Shown: positions 1 to 7,388 of the stretch, in pieces
Layout of the letters: every line of letters starts with the position of its first letter
Numbering within the stretch: the first letter of the stretch is position 1
Assembly: GCA_049670505.1 (NCBI GenBank)
Contig: JBATTK010000082.1
Coordinates: 1-19,397, forward strand
Origin: JBATTK01 sp049670505
Lineage (GTDB): Bacteria; Bacteroidota; Bacteroidia; Flavobacteriales; Flavobacteriaceae
Reading direction: 5' to 3'
Length of the DNA stretch: 19,397 nt
Position numbers and translations under genes: made by a program
Notes under the pieces: model-generated
Told to the model about the DNA's origin: nothing
The model's database searches: none
Seen by the model: the letters and a program-made list of their open reading frames with translations, nothing else

Positions 1-613
1 CTTCGGATGATAGCAACACACATGCCGCACCATCACCAAAGATAGCGGCACTGACCATATTGGCCATGGAGTAATCATTTAGCTGAAAAGTCGCTGTAGG
101 GCTTTCGATTGCAATTACAGCCGCGCGTTTTCCGGGATTGGATCTTAGAAAATTACTTGCATAGATCAATCCCGAAACCCCTGCGGCACATCCCATCTCC
201 GTTACCGGTAAACGAATAATATCTTTACGCAAGCCCAAATCATTGATAATATATGCATCCAAGGACGGAATCATGATTCCCGTACAACTTACTGTTATGA
301 TATAATCCAGCGACTCTGCCGCCCAACCCGTTTGATTCAGCGCCTTTTGCAGTACGGCAGTGCCCAGTTTCTTGACTTCCCGAACATAAATAGCGTTCTT
401 TTCTTCAAATGAGGTTGCCGTAAAAACCTCCTCGATCGTCATAATACCGTACCTGGTATCTACCGCGGCACCCTCAAAAATCTTGATGACCTTACGCCTA
501 AAACGTTCTTCTTGATCGGACAGCCACATTTCCACAAAGGGAAGAATGTCTTTTGTGTTTCTACTATAGCTAGGCAGTTGCTTGGCCACTGTTATTATTC
601 TAATCTCGTTCAT
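1..613 (-). CDS. Type III polyketide synthase (chalcone/stilbene synthase family), N-terminal part
   Basis: This gene runs off the left edge, so only the first 204 codons are visible (a full enzyme is about 350-390 residues). Type III synthases are homodimeric ketosynthases that extend an acyl-CoA starter with malonyl-CoA and cyclise the chain to a pyrone, resorcinol or phloroglucinol. Visible family marks are SCTGIMIPSLDA near residues 109-120, the nucleophilic cysteine in EMGCAAG (Cys142, equivalent to plant CHS Cys164), and FGDGAA at 192-197. The catalytic His and Asn lie in the missing half, so activity cannot be confirmed. The ATG start at 613 overlaps the methyltransferase stop by 14 nt, which implies translational coupling. 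The product cannot be deduced; the neighbours suggest an alkyl-pyrone, phenolic lipid or small phenol that is then methylated and oxidised. Confidence 0.92.
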   Translation of the reverse strand, partial: MNEIRIITVAKQLPSYSRNTKDILPFVEMWLSDQEERFRRKVIKIFEGAAVDTRYGIMTIEEVFTATSFEEKNAIYVREVKKLGTAVLQKALNQTGWAAESLDYIITVSCTGIMIPSLDAYIINDLGLRKDIIRLPVTEMGCAAGVSGLIYASNFLRSNPGKRAAVIAIESPTATFQLNDYSMANMVSAAIFGDGAACVLLSSE

Positions 614-1331
614 AAGCTGTAATTAATGGGCAAGTGCGTATCACCCATACATATCTAAAGGCCCATTTCCAAAGTATCGTGTGATGTACCTCAGGGAAAT
701 CCTTGGAAAAAACCCTTAATTCTCTTTTAGTAAATCCGCTTTTAATGGAAATCAATCCATCGTATTTTGCGATTTGCGATTTTATAAAAATAGCACGAAA
801 CACCATAAAAAGATAACATGCCGATATACTTCTTTCCAAATCGTTGATAACCACCCCTATTTTTGCCAATTTTATAAACTGCTTTAGAAATATCGGAATC
901 TGTTCATTGGTAAAATGGTGCATGGTGAGTGTGCATAACATAATATCACAGCCCAGATCGTTAGCCTTAAGGTCTAAAATGTTTTGTTGCAAAAAACGAA
1001 TTTCAGAAAACTCCGTAGATGCCTCTTTGGCTATACCTATGGCCTTATCACTTAAATCTACCCCGATCAAACTTACATTAATATGATGCTTCCTGCAAAA
1101 CAGGGCAACTTCGCGAAGCATACTCCCATCACCACAACCCATATCCACAATGGTATAGCTTTCTCTGGGATACTCCGCTATCAATCGGCCCACTTCCTTG
1201 ATCGTTACGCGATTACCCCCCAACATCCTATTGGACCGGTCAATGTCCTTCAAAACTTCCGTTAAGATATCTTCCGCAATAGCAGGGTCGTCCATTAATT
1301 CCGGTTCGGTACTTCGTAGAGAAAGATCCAT
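600..1331 (-). CDS. Class I SAM-dependent methyltransferase of the polyketide cluster
   Basis: A 243-residue methyltransferase with a Rossmann fold. Motif I is DMGCGDG at residues 63-69, the acidic end of strand 2 is in GVDLS near residue 92, QQNIL near 115-119 is in the adenine-contact region, and TMHHF follows near 136-140. The reading frame is open back to 1454, but I take the ATG at 1331 because it forms a TAATG junction with the stop of the upstream oxidoreductase and begins the conserved-looking part (MDLSLRSTEPELMDD). The longer version would overlap the neighbour by 124 nt. Its stop lies inside the start of the polyketide synthase. By analogy with srsB and bpsB, which lie beside type III synthases in Streptomyces and Bacillus, it probably O- or C-methylates the polyketide. 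That role is inferred from position, not from substrate-specific residues. Confidence 0.9.
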   Translation of the reverse strand: MDLSLRSTEPELMDDPAIAEDILTEVLKDIDRSNRMLGGNRVTIKEVGRLIAEYPRESYTIVDMGCGDGSMLREVALFCRKHHINVSLIGVDLSDKAIGIAKEASTEFSEIRFLQQNILDLKANDLGCDIMLCTLTMHHFTNEQIPIFLKQFIKLAKIGVVINDLERSISACYLFMVFRAIFIKSQIAKYDGLISIKSGFTKRELRVFSKDFPEVHHTILWKWAFRYVWVIRTCPLITAYERD

Positions 1332-2452
1332 TACAAAACTATGGGATTTCCATGGGTTCTTTGTATCAGATTTTTGAGTAACCACGGGGATTTTGCTATA
1401 CTGCCAAAAGCGATGGCCGATAGCCTCTCGTTCAATAATAAGGACTGTAGCCATCTTCCCATTTGCAAACGTTGTTTAAAAACGTTGTTCCACTGTTGTA
1501 TATACGCCCCTTCCAACTGTATGCGACTATACTTTTTATTATTCAAATAGCTACAGATAAGTTCTGATGCAATTTTTGCGCTGTGAATGGCCATAGCCAT
1601 TCCATTGCCACACAAGGGATGGATCAAACCGGCAGTATCCCCACACATCATGATATGATCTTCAACCGCATTTTTTTGATGAAAGGATACTTGCGCAATA
1701 CTTAAGGGACTGTCAAAAACCGGTTCGGCTTCTTTAAAAAAAGATTTTAAAAATGGATTTTTCGAAACAACCTTTCTATTAAAACTTTCAATGTCCTTCT
1801 CTTTCTTAAAACTTTCATAAGAGGCTAGATAACAAAAATTTACCGAGCCTGTTTCGGTCTTGGAGAGTCCGGCATATCCCCCCCTAAAATTATGTAATGC
1901 TACCAAATTATCCGGAAACACATCATAGCTATAATGCGATTTTACTCCTAACCAGGACGATTTTCGCTGTATAAAATCCCTACGGAGTTTCTTGTCCAAA
2001 TTGCCCCTTTTGCCATATGCTCCTATAACTAAACGGGCATTAAACGTTTTTTCGGTATGCGTTGTAACCGTAAAAATATCGGCGGCGTACGAAATGTCCT
2101 TTACGCCTTCAAAAACAAAAGGAACATCCAGGGCCAAAGCCTTTTGATACAATAGCCCATCAAAGGTGAATCTACTTATTCCGGTTCCGCCCAATGGAAG
2201 TTTTAGATGCAAGGACTTTCCTGAAAGGGTTGTTAACTGAAGGGTGTCTATGGAAACGGCCCTGGCATTTGCCAGAGAAACCCCAAGATAATCCAGATAA
2301 TCCAAAATTTCATTGGAAACATATTCCCCACAGACTTTATGGTGGGGATAGGGCTGTTTTTCAAATACTAAAACACGGTGATTTTCCTTGGCCAAATGCA
2401 ATGCCGCAGTGAGACCGGCCAAGCCTCCTCCTACTATAATTACGTCATACAT
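1331..2452 (-). CDS. FAD-dependent oxidoreductase (geranylgeranyl reductase / UbiH-like)
   Basis: A 373-residue flavoprotein. The N-terminus carries the dinucleotide-binding fold with GGGLAG at residues 8-13, then a KVCGEYVS motif around Cys41 typical of the geranylgeranyl-reductase-like branch. The second FAD motif GDTAGLIHP is near 271-279, followed by GNGM. The family includes reductases of isoprenoid double bonds and aromatic hydroxylases. Next to a type III synthase and a methyltransferase, the closest functional analogue is SrsC, which hydroxylates alkylresorcinols to quinones, so ring oxidation is my best guess. The frame extends to a GTG at 2473, but the ATG at 2452 begins exactly at the canonical MYDVIIVGGG and is preferred. 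The TAATG junction couples it to the methyltransferase. No good promoter is visible in the 30-odd nt between the upstream terminator and the start. Confidence 0.88.
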   Translation of the reverse strand: MYDVIIVGGGLAGLTAALHLAKENHRVLVFEKQPYPHHKVCGEYVSNEILDYLDYLGVSLANARAVSIDTLQLTTLSGKSLHLKLPLGGTGISRFTFDGLLYQKALALDVPFVFEGVKDISYAADIFTVTTHTEKTFNARLVIGAYGKRGNLDKKLRRDFIQRKSSWLGVKSHYSYDVFPDNLVALHNFRGGYAGLSKTETGSVNFCYLASYESFKKEKDIESFNRKVVSKNPFLKSFFKEAEPVFDSPLSIAQVSFHQKNAVEDHIMMCGDTAGLIHPLCGNGMAMAIHSAKIASELICSYLNNKKYSRIQLEGAYIQQWNNVFKQRLQMGRWLQSLLLNERLSAIAFGSIAKSPWLLKNLIQRTHGNPIVL

Positions 2453-2483
2453 ATTCACTACTGGAAGATACACATTCTTAAAT

Positions 2484-2511
2484 AAAAAATCCCGGAAGTA
2501 ACCGGGATTTT
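2484..2511 (-). terminator. Intrinsic terminator after the OmpA-family lipoprotein gene
   Basis: Read on the minus strand, a perfect 9-bp stem (AAATCCCGG / CCGGGATTT) closes a 6-nt loop and runs into a T-rich tract (ATTTTTTATT). It begins about 20 nt after the lipoprotein stop at 2531. Its position should insulate the lipoprotein pair from the polyketide cluster that follows on the same strand. Confidence 0.85.
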
Positions 2512-2530
2512 AGCATAGGAAAAAGGGTAT

Positions 2531-3208
2531 TTATCCTTTTGTTTTTTCAATGGCCTCTTGCTTTAACGCTTCATTGGCAACAATGGCCAATTCCACCCGG
2601 CGATTTTTAGCCCTACCCTCTGGTGTGCCATTATCGGCCCTTGGTTGAGCCTCGCCATACCATTTTGTAGTAAATCGTTGGGCGCCTAGACCTTGACCAG
2701 TAAGATAATTGGTGACGGATTGCGCCCTCTTTTGGGATAAGGTCAGATTGTAGGCGTCGCTTCCAGAACTGTCCGTATGCCCTTCTATAAGAACATTGGA
2801 ATTTGGATATTCCTTAAAAATACCTGCCAAACGGTCCAATGTGGTAGCCGCAGGTCCTTTGATATCGGACTTGTTGGTATCAAAGTAAACACCGCTATTT
2901 TCATCGAACGTTACATTAATTCCTTCACCTACACGGGTTACTTCCGCACCAGGTATCTCGGATTCGATACGCTCCGCCTGCCGATCCATTCGATTACCTA
3001 TATAACCTCCTGCCGCTCCACCGACCACTCCGCCGATAATTGCACCTACCGCCGATTTCTTACTGATAAGTCCGCCAATTACCGCACCCCCAACCGCACC
3101 GATAGCGGCTCCTTTTTGGGTCTTATTTGCGTTTTTAACCGCATTACAGCTTACAATCATGGCCAAGACCATCAAAAATGATATACTTTTTAAAATTGAA
3201 CTTCTCAT
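2531..3208 (-). CDS. OmpA-family peptidoglycan-associated lipoprotein with glycine zipper (YiaD-like)
   Basis: A 225-residue outer-membrane lipoprotein. Residues 1-20 form a lipoprotein signal peptide with lipobox ending at Cys21 (IVSC). Residues 33-72 are a glycine-zipper stretch with alternating GA/GG repeats, likely membrane-inserting. Residues 105-210 are an OmpA C-terminal domain with EGHTD at 142-146, LSQKRAQSV near 157-165 and GRAKNRRVE at 198-206. Asp146 and Arg161 are spaced like the two residues that bind diaminopimelate in other OmpA domains, so it probably tethers the outer membrane to peptidoglycan. It follows the lipocalin-like gene by 13 nt, in one operon, and ends at a strong terminator. 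The architecture matches YiaD-type proteins common in Bacteroidetes. Confidence 0.92.
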   Translation of the reverse strand: MRSSILKSISFLMVLAMIVSCNAVKNANKTQKGAAIGAVGGAVIGGLISKKSAVGAIIGGVVGGAAGGYIGNRMDRQAERIESEIPGAEVTRVGEGINVTFDENSGVYFDTNKSDIKGPAATTLDRLAGIFKEYPNSNVLIEGHTDSSGSDAYNLTLSQKRAQSVTNYLTGQGLGAQRFTTKWYGEAQPRADNGTPEGRAKNRRVELAIVANEALKQEAIEKTKG

Positions 3209-3221
3209 TCGTTTATTGTTT

Positions 3222-3707
3222 TTAACTTTTTGTAAATTGATATACTATGGTAACAGGCTCCCCGTCTACCGAAACATTGTTTTTTAAGGTCATTGACTGT
3301 GCCGTAAGATTCGCAATGTTTAAGCGATAACCGGTTCCTCCGGAAATATCCTTTCGTTTCTCATCGATAAACTTAAATTGGAGTTGACTGGAATAACTCT
3401 CGGGACGCTCCACAACAGACCAACGTATAAAGCGATCACCACCACTACATAATGTACTATTTTTGATGGTATACCTTCCCGTACTGTTGTTATCCCTAAA
3501 GAACCATTGGCTACCTTCAAAGCAGATGTCTTCCGCATCATTGAAGATGATGGATTTAAAAGTACCCTGATTGTTTTCATAAGAAACATCATTGAGTATC
3601 CACGTACCACTAAGTAGGTTTCGTTGATCCCTAGCTCCTTTGGAAACGGAACAAGAGGTAAATAACATAAAAGTTGCCGCTAGCAACCAGATTGCATTTT
3701 TCATCAT
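3222..3707 (-). CDS. Lipoprotein with lipocalin-like domain
   Basis: A 161-residue lipoprotein. The signal peptide ends in FTSC with Cys19 as the lipidated residue. The mature part opens with LLSGTWILNDV, the G-x-W start typical of lipocalin-like proteins in Bacteroidetes, and alternates short beta strands to the end (for example GRYTIKN and TIVYQF), as expected for a small beta-barrel. No catalytic residues are apparent, and a ligand cannot be named. Two adjacent ATG codons (3707 and 3704) could start it. It heads an apparent two-gene operon with the OmpA-family lipoprotein, suggesting a shared envelope role. Confidence is high that it is a lipoprotein and moderate for the lipocalin assignment. 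Confidence 0.75.
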   Translation of the reverse strand: MMKNAIWLLAATFMLFTSCSVSKGARDQRNLLSGTWILNDVSYENNQGTFKSIIFNDAEDICFEGSQWFFRDNNSTGRYTIKNSTLCSGGDRFIRWSVVERPESYSSQLQFKFIDEKRKDISGGTGYRLNIANLTAQSMTLKNNVSVDGEPVTIVYQFTKS

Positions 3708-3739
3708 AAATATATTTGGTTTATTCTAAATTAATATAC

Positions 3740-3769
3740 GGTGGGGAGGAAAAAAATATTTCCCCCACC
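3740..3769 (-). terminator. GC-rich hairpin, probable terminator after the dehydrogenase E1 gene
   Basis: GGTGGGG (3740-3746) pairs perfectly with CCCCACC (3763-3769), with inner A-T pairs and an A/T-rich loop. On the minus strand it lies about 40 nt past the E1 stop at 3809 and ahead of the lipocalin-like gene. The tract after the stem (GTATATTAATTT) is only moderately T-rich, so termination may be partial. It could also act as a structured leader if transcription starts at the box at 3800-3807. Confidence 0.45.
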
Positions 3770-3799
3770 TTGTTATTATTTTGTTAAAAAAGATAAAAT

Positions 3800-3807
3800 C
3801 AAAAGTA
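3800..3807 (-). promoter_or_regulatory. Possible -7 box TACTTTTG for the lipoprotein operon
   Basis: On the minus strand TACTTTTG matches the Bacteroidetes -7 consensus TAnnTTTG exactly. It sits immediately after the E1 stop codon and about 93 nt before the lipocalin-like ATG. I see no convincing -33 TTTG at the right spacing, and the hairpin at 3740-3769 would lie in its leader, so this is tentative. Confidence 0.3.
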
Positions 3808-3808
3808 A

Positions 3809-5785
3809 TCAATATTCCAACAACTCTTGAAGTATTCTTGCGAATCGCGCCTTGGGTAGATAATTATTTTCTAACTGTCGTGCAAAAGGAATGGGGGTCT
3901 CCAAACTAGCGACCCGCTTTACCGGGGCATCCAAATGCTCGAAACAATTTTCCATTACCAAAGCCGATATATCACTTGCAATACCCCCGAACAAGCTGTC
4001 TTCCTGCAGGATGATAAGCTTACCTGTTTTCCTTACCGAGGTATATATAGACTCCAAGTCCAAGGGTTGAAGTGTACGTAGGTCGATTAAATCCGCCGAA
4101 ATCTCCGGTCGGTCCCCCAAAGTTTCCAGTGCCCAATGGACCCCGGCCCCATAAGATACAATGGTAATGGAGTTACCTTCCTTTAAAAGAGCTGCCTTAC
4201 CCAAAGGAATGGTGTAATAATCTGTAGGAACCTCTTGGTAAATACTTCGATAAAGGGCTTTATGTTCAAAAAACAATACCGGATTGGGGTCGTTAATGGC
4301 CGTCGCCATAAGGCCCTTGGCATCATAGGGAAATGCCGGATATACCACTTTTAGACCCGGTGTTTTCGTAAACCAGGCCTCGTTGGTCTGCGAATGAAAA
4401 GGTCCGGCCCCTACTCCCGCACCGCAGGGCATTCTGATGACCACATCTGCCTTTTCTCCCCAGCGATAGTGTGCCTTTGCCAAGTAATTTACGATCGGGT
4501 TGAAACCGCTGCTCACAAAATCCGCAAATTGCATCTCCACTACGGCCTTCATTCCACTTATGGATAGGCCCATTGCCGCAGAAATAACAGCAGACTCACA
4601 AATAGGGGTGTTTCGTACCCGTTCCTTTCCAAAAGCCTCTATGAAACCTTCGGTAATTTTAAAAACACCACCGTAATCCGCGATATCCTGACCCATGATA
4701 ACTAGATTATCATGCTTTTCCATGGACTGTTTCAAACCTTCGGAAATAGCATCCACCAATCGGATATTCTTAACTACTGTACCATGATTAACTTCTTGAT
4801 ATACAAACTTTTTAAATACATCATTTAATTCTTTACTTTTATCAAGAACGATCGCTTCTTCGTTAAAGGCGATTTGAAGATTTTCGTTGATTTCCACTTC
4901 AATCTCCTTCTGGATGGATTTCTTCATTTCCTTGGTCAATACCTTTTGGGACAACAGGTATTCCTCATAATTGGAAATAGGGTCTTTTTCCGCCCATTGT
5001 TCCATTAATTCCTCCGGGACATATTTTGTACCGCTTGCTTCCTCATGTCCACGCATGCGAAAAGTGATGAACTCCAATAGAACAGGTCGGGGATTTTTAC
5101 GCATACTTCTGGACAATTCATCTACTTTGGCATATACTTCCAGAATGTTATTTCCATCGATACGATATGATTCCATTCCGTAACCGACACCCTTATCCGC
5201 CAAATGCTCGCATTTATACTGTTCTGACGTAGGCGTAGATAGTCCATATCCGTTATTTTCAATACAAAACAGAACGGGTAGATCCCAAACGGCGGCTATA
5301 TTCAGTGCCTCATGGAAATCTCCTTCACTGGTACCTCCTTCACCCGTAAAAACAGCGGTCACCTTATTTTGTTTTTTTAAGGTATCGGCCAAAGCTATTC
5401 CATCGGCAACTCCGAGTTGCGGGCCCAGATGGGAGATCATACCCACAATTTTATATTCCTGAGTACCAAAATGAAAACTTCTGTCCCTACCGTTCGTGAA
5501 TCCGCTTGCCTTCCCTTGCCATTGCGCGAACAATCTGTATAAAGGAATGTTCCGAGTGGTAAAAACACCAAGGTTTCTATGCATGGGCAGTATGTATTCG
5601 TTGGCATCCAATACACTTGTGACCCCTACCGAAATGGCTTCCTGACCCATACCGCTAAACCATTTTGATATCTTGCCCTGCCGTAAAAGAATCAGCATTT
5701 TTTCCTCTATCATTCTGGGCTTCAACATGGCCCTATAAAGATCCAATTGTATTTCCTTGCCGATATTCTCGTTCGTATACTCCAT
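3809..5785 (-). CDS. Branched-chain 2-oxoacid dehydrogenase E1, fused alpha and beta subunits
   Basis: A 658-residue thiamine-diphosphate enzyme that decarboxylates the 2-oxoacids of valine, leucine and isoleucine and passes the acyl group to the E2 lipoyl protein. The first half is E1 alpha: the TPP motif starts at GEGGTSEGD near residues 148-156 and ends at ENN near 176-178, with RMRGHEEASGTKY later. From about residue 340 the sequence is E1 beta, with IMGQDIADYGGVF, the glutamate in TPICESA that activates TPP, and PCGAGVGAGPFHSQ. Most bacteria encode these as two genes; the fusion is usual in Bacteroidetes. The frame is open to a TTG at 5833, but the ATG at 5785 gives the expected N-terminus. 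No E2 or E3 gene is nearby. The acyl-CoA it yields supports branched-chain fatty acid synthesis. Confidence 0.93.
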   Translation of the reverse strand: MEYTNENIGKEIQLDLYRAMLKPRMIEEKMLILLRQGKISKWFSGMGQEAISVGVTSVLDANEYILPMHRNLGVFTTRNIPLYRLFAQWQGKASGFTNGRDRSFHFGTQEYKIVGMISHLGPQLGVADGIALADTLKKQNKVTAVFTGEGGTSEGDFHEALNIAAVWDLPVLFCIENNGYGLSTPTSEQYKCEHLADKGVGYGMESYRIDGNNILEVYAKVDELSRSMRKNPRPVLLEFITFRMRGHEEASGTKYVPEELMEQWAEKDPISNYEEYLLSQKVLTKEMKKSIQKEIEVEINENLQIAFNEEAIVLDKSKELNDVFKKFVYQEVNHGTVVKNIRLVDAISEGLKQSMEKHDNLVIMGQDIADYGGVFKITEGFIEAFGKERVRNTPICESAVISAAMGLSISGMKAVVEMQFADFVSSGFNPIVNYLAKAHYRWGEKADVVIRMPCGAGVGAGPFHSQTNEAWFTKTPGLKVVYPAFPYDAKGLMATAINDPNPVLFFEHKALYRSIYQEVPTDYYTIPLGKAALLKEGNSITIVSYGAGVHWALETLGDRPEISADLIDLRTLQPLDLESIYTSVRKTGKLIILQEDSLFGGIASDISALVMENCFEHLDAPVKRVASLETPIPFARQLENNYLPKARFARILQELLEY

Positions 5786-5821
5786 ATTCGGTATTAAATC
5801 CTTCCTATTTGAAAATGTGAA

Positions 5822-5829
5822 TAAAAGTA
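5822..5829 (-). promoter_or_regulatory. Possible -7 box TACTTTTA for the E1 gene
   Basis: TACTTTTA on the minus strand differs from TAnnTTTG only in the last base and lies 37 nt before the E1 ATG. The same octamer precedes the gene at 7795. No clear -33 TTTG is seen. Confidence 0.3.
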
Positions 5830-5898
5830 GCAAAAAGGGTCGAGGAAAATCACGGACAAGAACGGAATATTTTTAGGTAGCGGTAGCTTTTATTTTCT

Positions 5899-5906
5899 TA
5901 AATTTG
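5899..5906 (+). promoter_or_regulatory. -7 box TAAATTTG for the dioxygenase gene
   Basis: TAAATTTG fits the Bacteroidetes -7 consensus TAnnTTTG exactly and ends 23 nt before the ATG at 5930, giving a short leader. It lies in the 144-nt gap between two divergent genes. The -33 element is not recognisable. Confidence 0.45.
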
Positions 5907-5929
5907 AATATCACATTTAAATTTCGAAA

Positions 5930-6880
5930 ATGAGTGGTATACCCAGTGTAGATCTTCAGGATTTTTTATCCGAAGACCCCAATAGAAAGAAAAAATTTAT
6001 AGCGAAAATAGGAGGCGCCTTTGAGAATATTGGTTTTGTTGCCCTTAGCGGACATTTCTTATCGGATGAACTAGTAGAGAACCTATACAAGGAGATAAAA
6101 CAGTTCTTTAACCTGCCACAGGAAGTCAAGGATACCTATGAAATAGAGGGAATCGGAGGACAACGTGGTTATACTTCCTTTGGGAAAGAGCATGCCAAAG
6201 GAAGAAAGGAAGGCGATTTAAAGGAGTTTTGGCATTTTGGGCAGTACGTGGAAGACGATCCAAAATTGGAAGCGGAGTATCCGGATAATGTTATGGTACA
6301 GGAATTGCCCAACTTTAATACGATTGGCGAGGAGACGTATAAAATGTTGGAAAAAACCGCCAAATATGTACTAAGGGCCTTGGCCCTGCATCTAGATTTG
6401 GAGGAGGACTATTTTGATGAATTCATTAAAAATGGAAACTCGATCTTACGTCCGATCCATTATCCTCCCATAACCCATGAACCTAAAAATGCAGTACGTG
6501 CCGCGGCACATGGCGACATTAATTTAATTACGCTTCTCATGGGGGCACATGGCAAGGGGCTGCAGGTAAAAAATCACAAAGGTGAATGGGTAGATGCCAT
6601 CGCAAGGCCAGATCAGCTAATGATCAATGTAGGGGATATGCTTTCCCGCTTAACAAATAACAAACTAAAATCCACTATCCATCAAGTGGTCAATCCTCCC
6701 AAGGAGTTATGGGGCTCTTCCCGTTATTCCATACCCTTCTTTATGCATCCCATTAGCGAAATGCCGCTGAATTGTCTGGAGAATTGTGTGGATACGAATC
6801 ATCCTAAGCAATTTGAGGATATAAGGGCGGGTGAATTTTTAAATGAACGTTTGATAGAATTGGGTTTGGTAAAAAAATAA
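5930..6880 (+). CDS. 2-oxoglutarate/Fe(II)-dependent dioxygenase, isopenicillin N synthase family
   Basis: A 316-residue cytosolic enzyme with the DIOX_N region (residues 1-110: PSVDLQDF, then GQRGYTSFG near 77-85) followed by the double-stranded beta-helix core. The iron ligands are visible as HGD (His194, Asp196) and IHQ (His251). RYS at 265-267 is the RxS motif that binds the carboxylate of 2-oxoglutarate or substrate. RPIHYPP near 174-180 is also family-typical. The length is normal. The family hydroxylates, desaturates or closes rings on diverse small molecules; nothing here fixes the substrate. It is transcribed divergently from the E1 gene and followed after 56 nt by the riboflavin-kinase-like gene. 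Confidence 0.9.
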   Translation: MSGIPSVDLQDFLSEDPNRKKKFIAKIGGAFENIGFVALSGHFLSDELVENLYKEIKQFFNLPQEVKDTYEIEGIGGQRGYTSFGKEHAKGRKEGDLKEFWHFGQYVEDDPKLEAEYPDNVMVQELPNFNTIGEETYKMLEKTAKYVLRALALHLDLEEDYFDEFIKNGNSILRPIHYPPITHEPKNAVRAAAHGDINLITLLMGAHGKGLQVKNHKGEWVDAIARPDQLMINVGDMLSRLTNNKLKSTIHQVVNPPKELWGSSRYSIPFFMHPISEMPLNCLENCVDTNHPKQFEDIRAGEFLNERLIELGLVKK

Positions 6881-6910
6881 CCGCACTACTTCAAATAGCG
6901 CATATCCAAT

Positions 6911-6923
6911 AGACAATTTGTCT
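6911..6923. repeat. Short inverted repeat upstream of the riboflavin-kinase-like gene
   Basis: AGACAA-T-TTGTCT, six perfect base pairs around one base, lies 13 nt before the ATG at 6937. It could be an operator half-site pair or chance; nothing else in the 56-nt gap supports a regulator site. Confidence 0.25.
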
Positions 6924-6936
6924 TAGCTGGCCAACT

Positions 6937-7386
6937 ATGAAAATAAATGCTAAAATTATTCCCGGCTATGGAGTAGCTTCCGGGAAAAACAAGGACAATA
7001 GATACCCTAAAGGTACCATAGCCATACAAGCAGAATACTTTGAGGAAAGGGGATTAGATTTGAGCGGTTTTTTTAAGGGAACGCTGAATATTGATATTTC
7101 ACCTAATACCTTTACTATTAAAAACCCAAAATATTTTTTTGAACAAGTAGATTGGTCCAATCATATACCGCCCGAAAATTTTTATTTTTTCGATATTTCC
7201 CTTTTTCACGAAAATCAGGTGTACAGTGGATTAATTTATATGCCGGACCCAAAAACAAAGGAAGAGCATGTGCAGCAATCGACCACCTTGGAATTAATAC
7301 TGCCAAAAGTAGATGGGCTCCGGTATGGAGAAGAGGTTTTGGTGGATATTGATCAAGAACAACTCTTTATACATACAACAGATTAA
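6937..7386 (+). CDS. Small protein resembling the archaeal CTP-dependent riboflavin kinase domain (DUF120-like)
   Basis: A 149-residue protein that I would otherwise call hypothetical. Several landmarks fall in the order found in archaeal RibK (MJ0056): a glycine-rich GYGVASG near the N-terminus (10-16), the hallmark GTLNIDI (48-54) that holds the Thr-Leu-Asn nucleotide/metal motif, a GLIYMP strand (98-103), EEHVQQS then LELILP (109-123), and LRYGEEVLVDI near the C-terminus (128-138), like the archaeal LKDGDVIKILI. The archaeal enzyme phosphorylates riboflavin to FMN with CTP and forms a small cradle-loop barrel. Whether this copy is a kinase or only shares the fold is unknown; bacteria normally use RibF. 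It is followed 2 nt later by the SUI1 gene, so the two are co-transcribed. The assignment rests on motif recall, without an alignment. Confidence 0.6.
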   Translation: MKINAKIIPGYGVASGKNKDNRYPKGTIAIQAEYFEERGLDLSGFFKGTLNIDISPNTFTIKNPKYFFEQVDWSNHIPPENFYFFDISLFHENQVYSGLIYMPDPKTKEEHVQQSTTLELILPKVDGLRYGEEVLVDIDQEQLFIHTTD

Positions 7387-7388
7387 TT

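Noticed and set aside
1332..1454. Forty-one-residue N-terminal extension of the methyltransferase
   Set aside because: It would overlap the oxidoreductase gene by 124 nt, while the ATG at 1331 forms a clean TAATG junction and begins the conserved part.
2777..3181. 134-codon open frame on the plus strand
   Set aside because: Antisense to the OmpA-family lipoprotein, whose motifs are unambiguous; the plus-strand product has no family features.
3320..3610. 96-codon open frame on the minus strand in another frame
   Set aside because: Lies entirely within the lipocalin-like lipoprotein gene, which has a signal peptide and a better protein composition.
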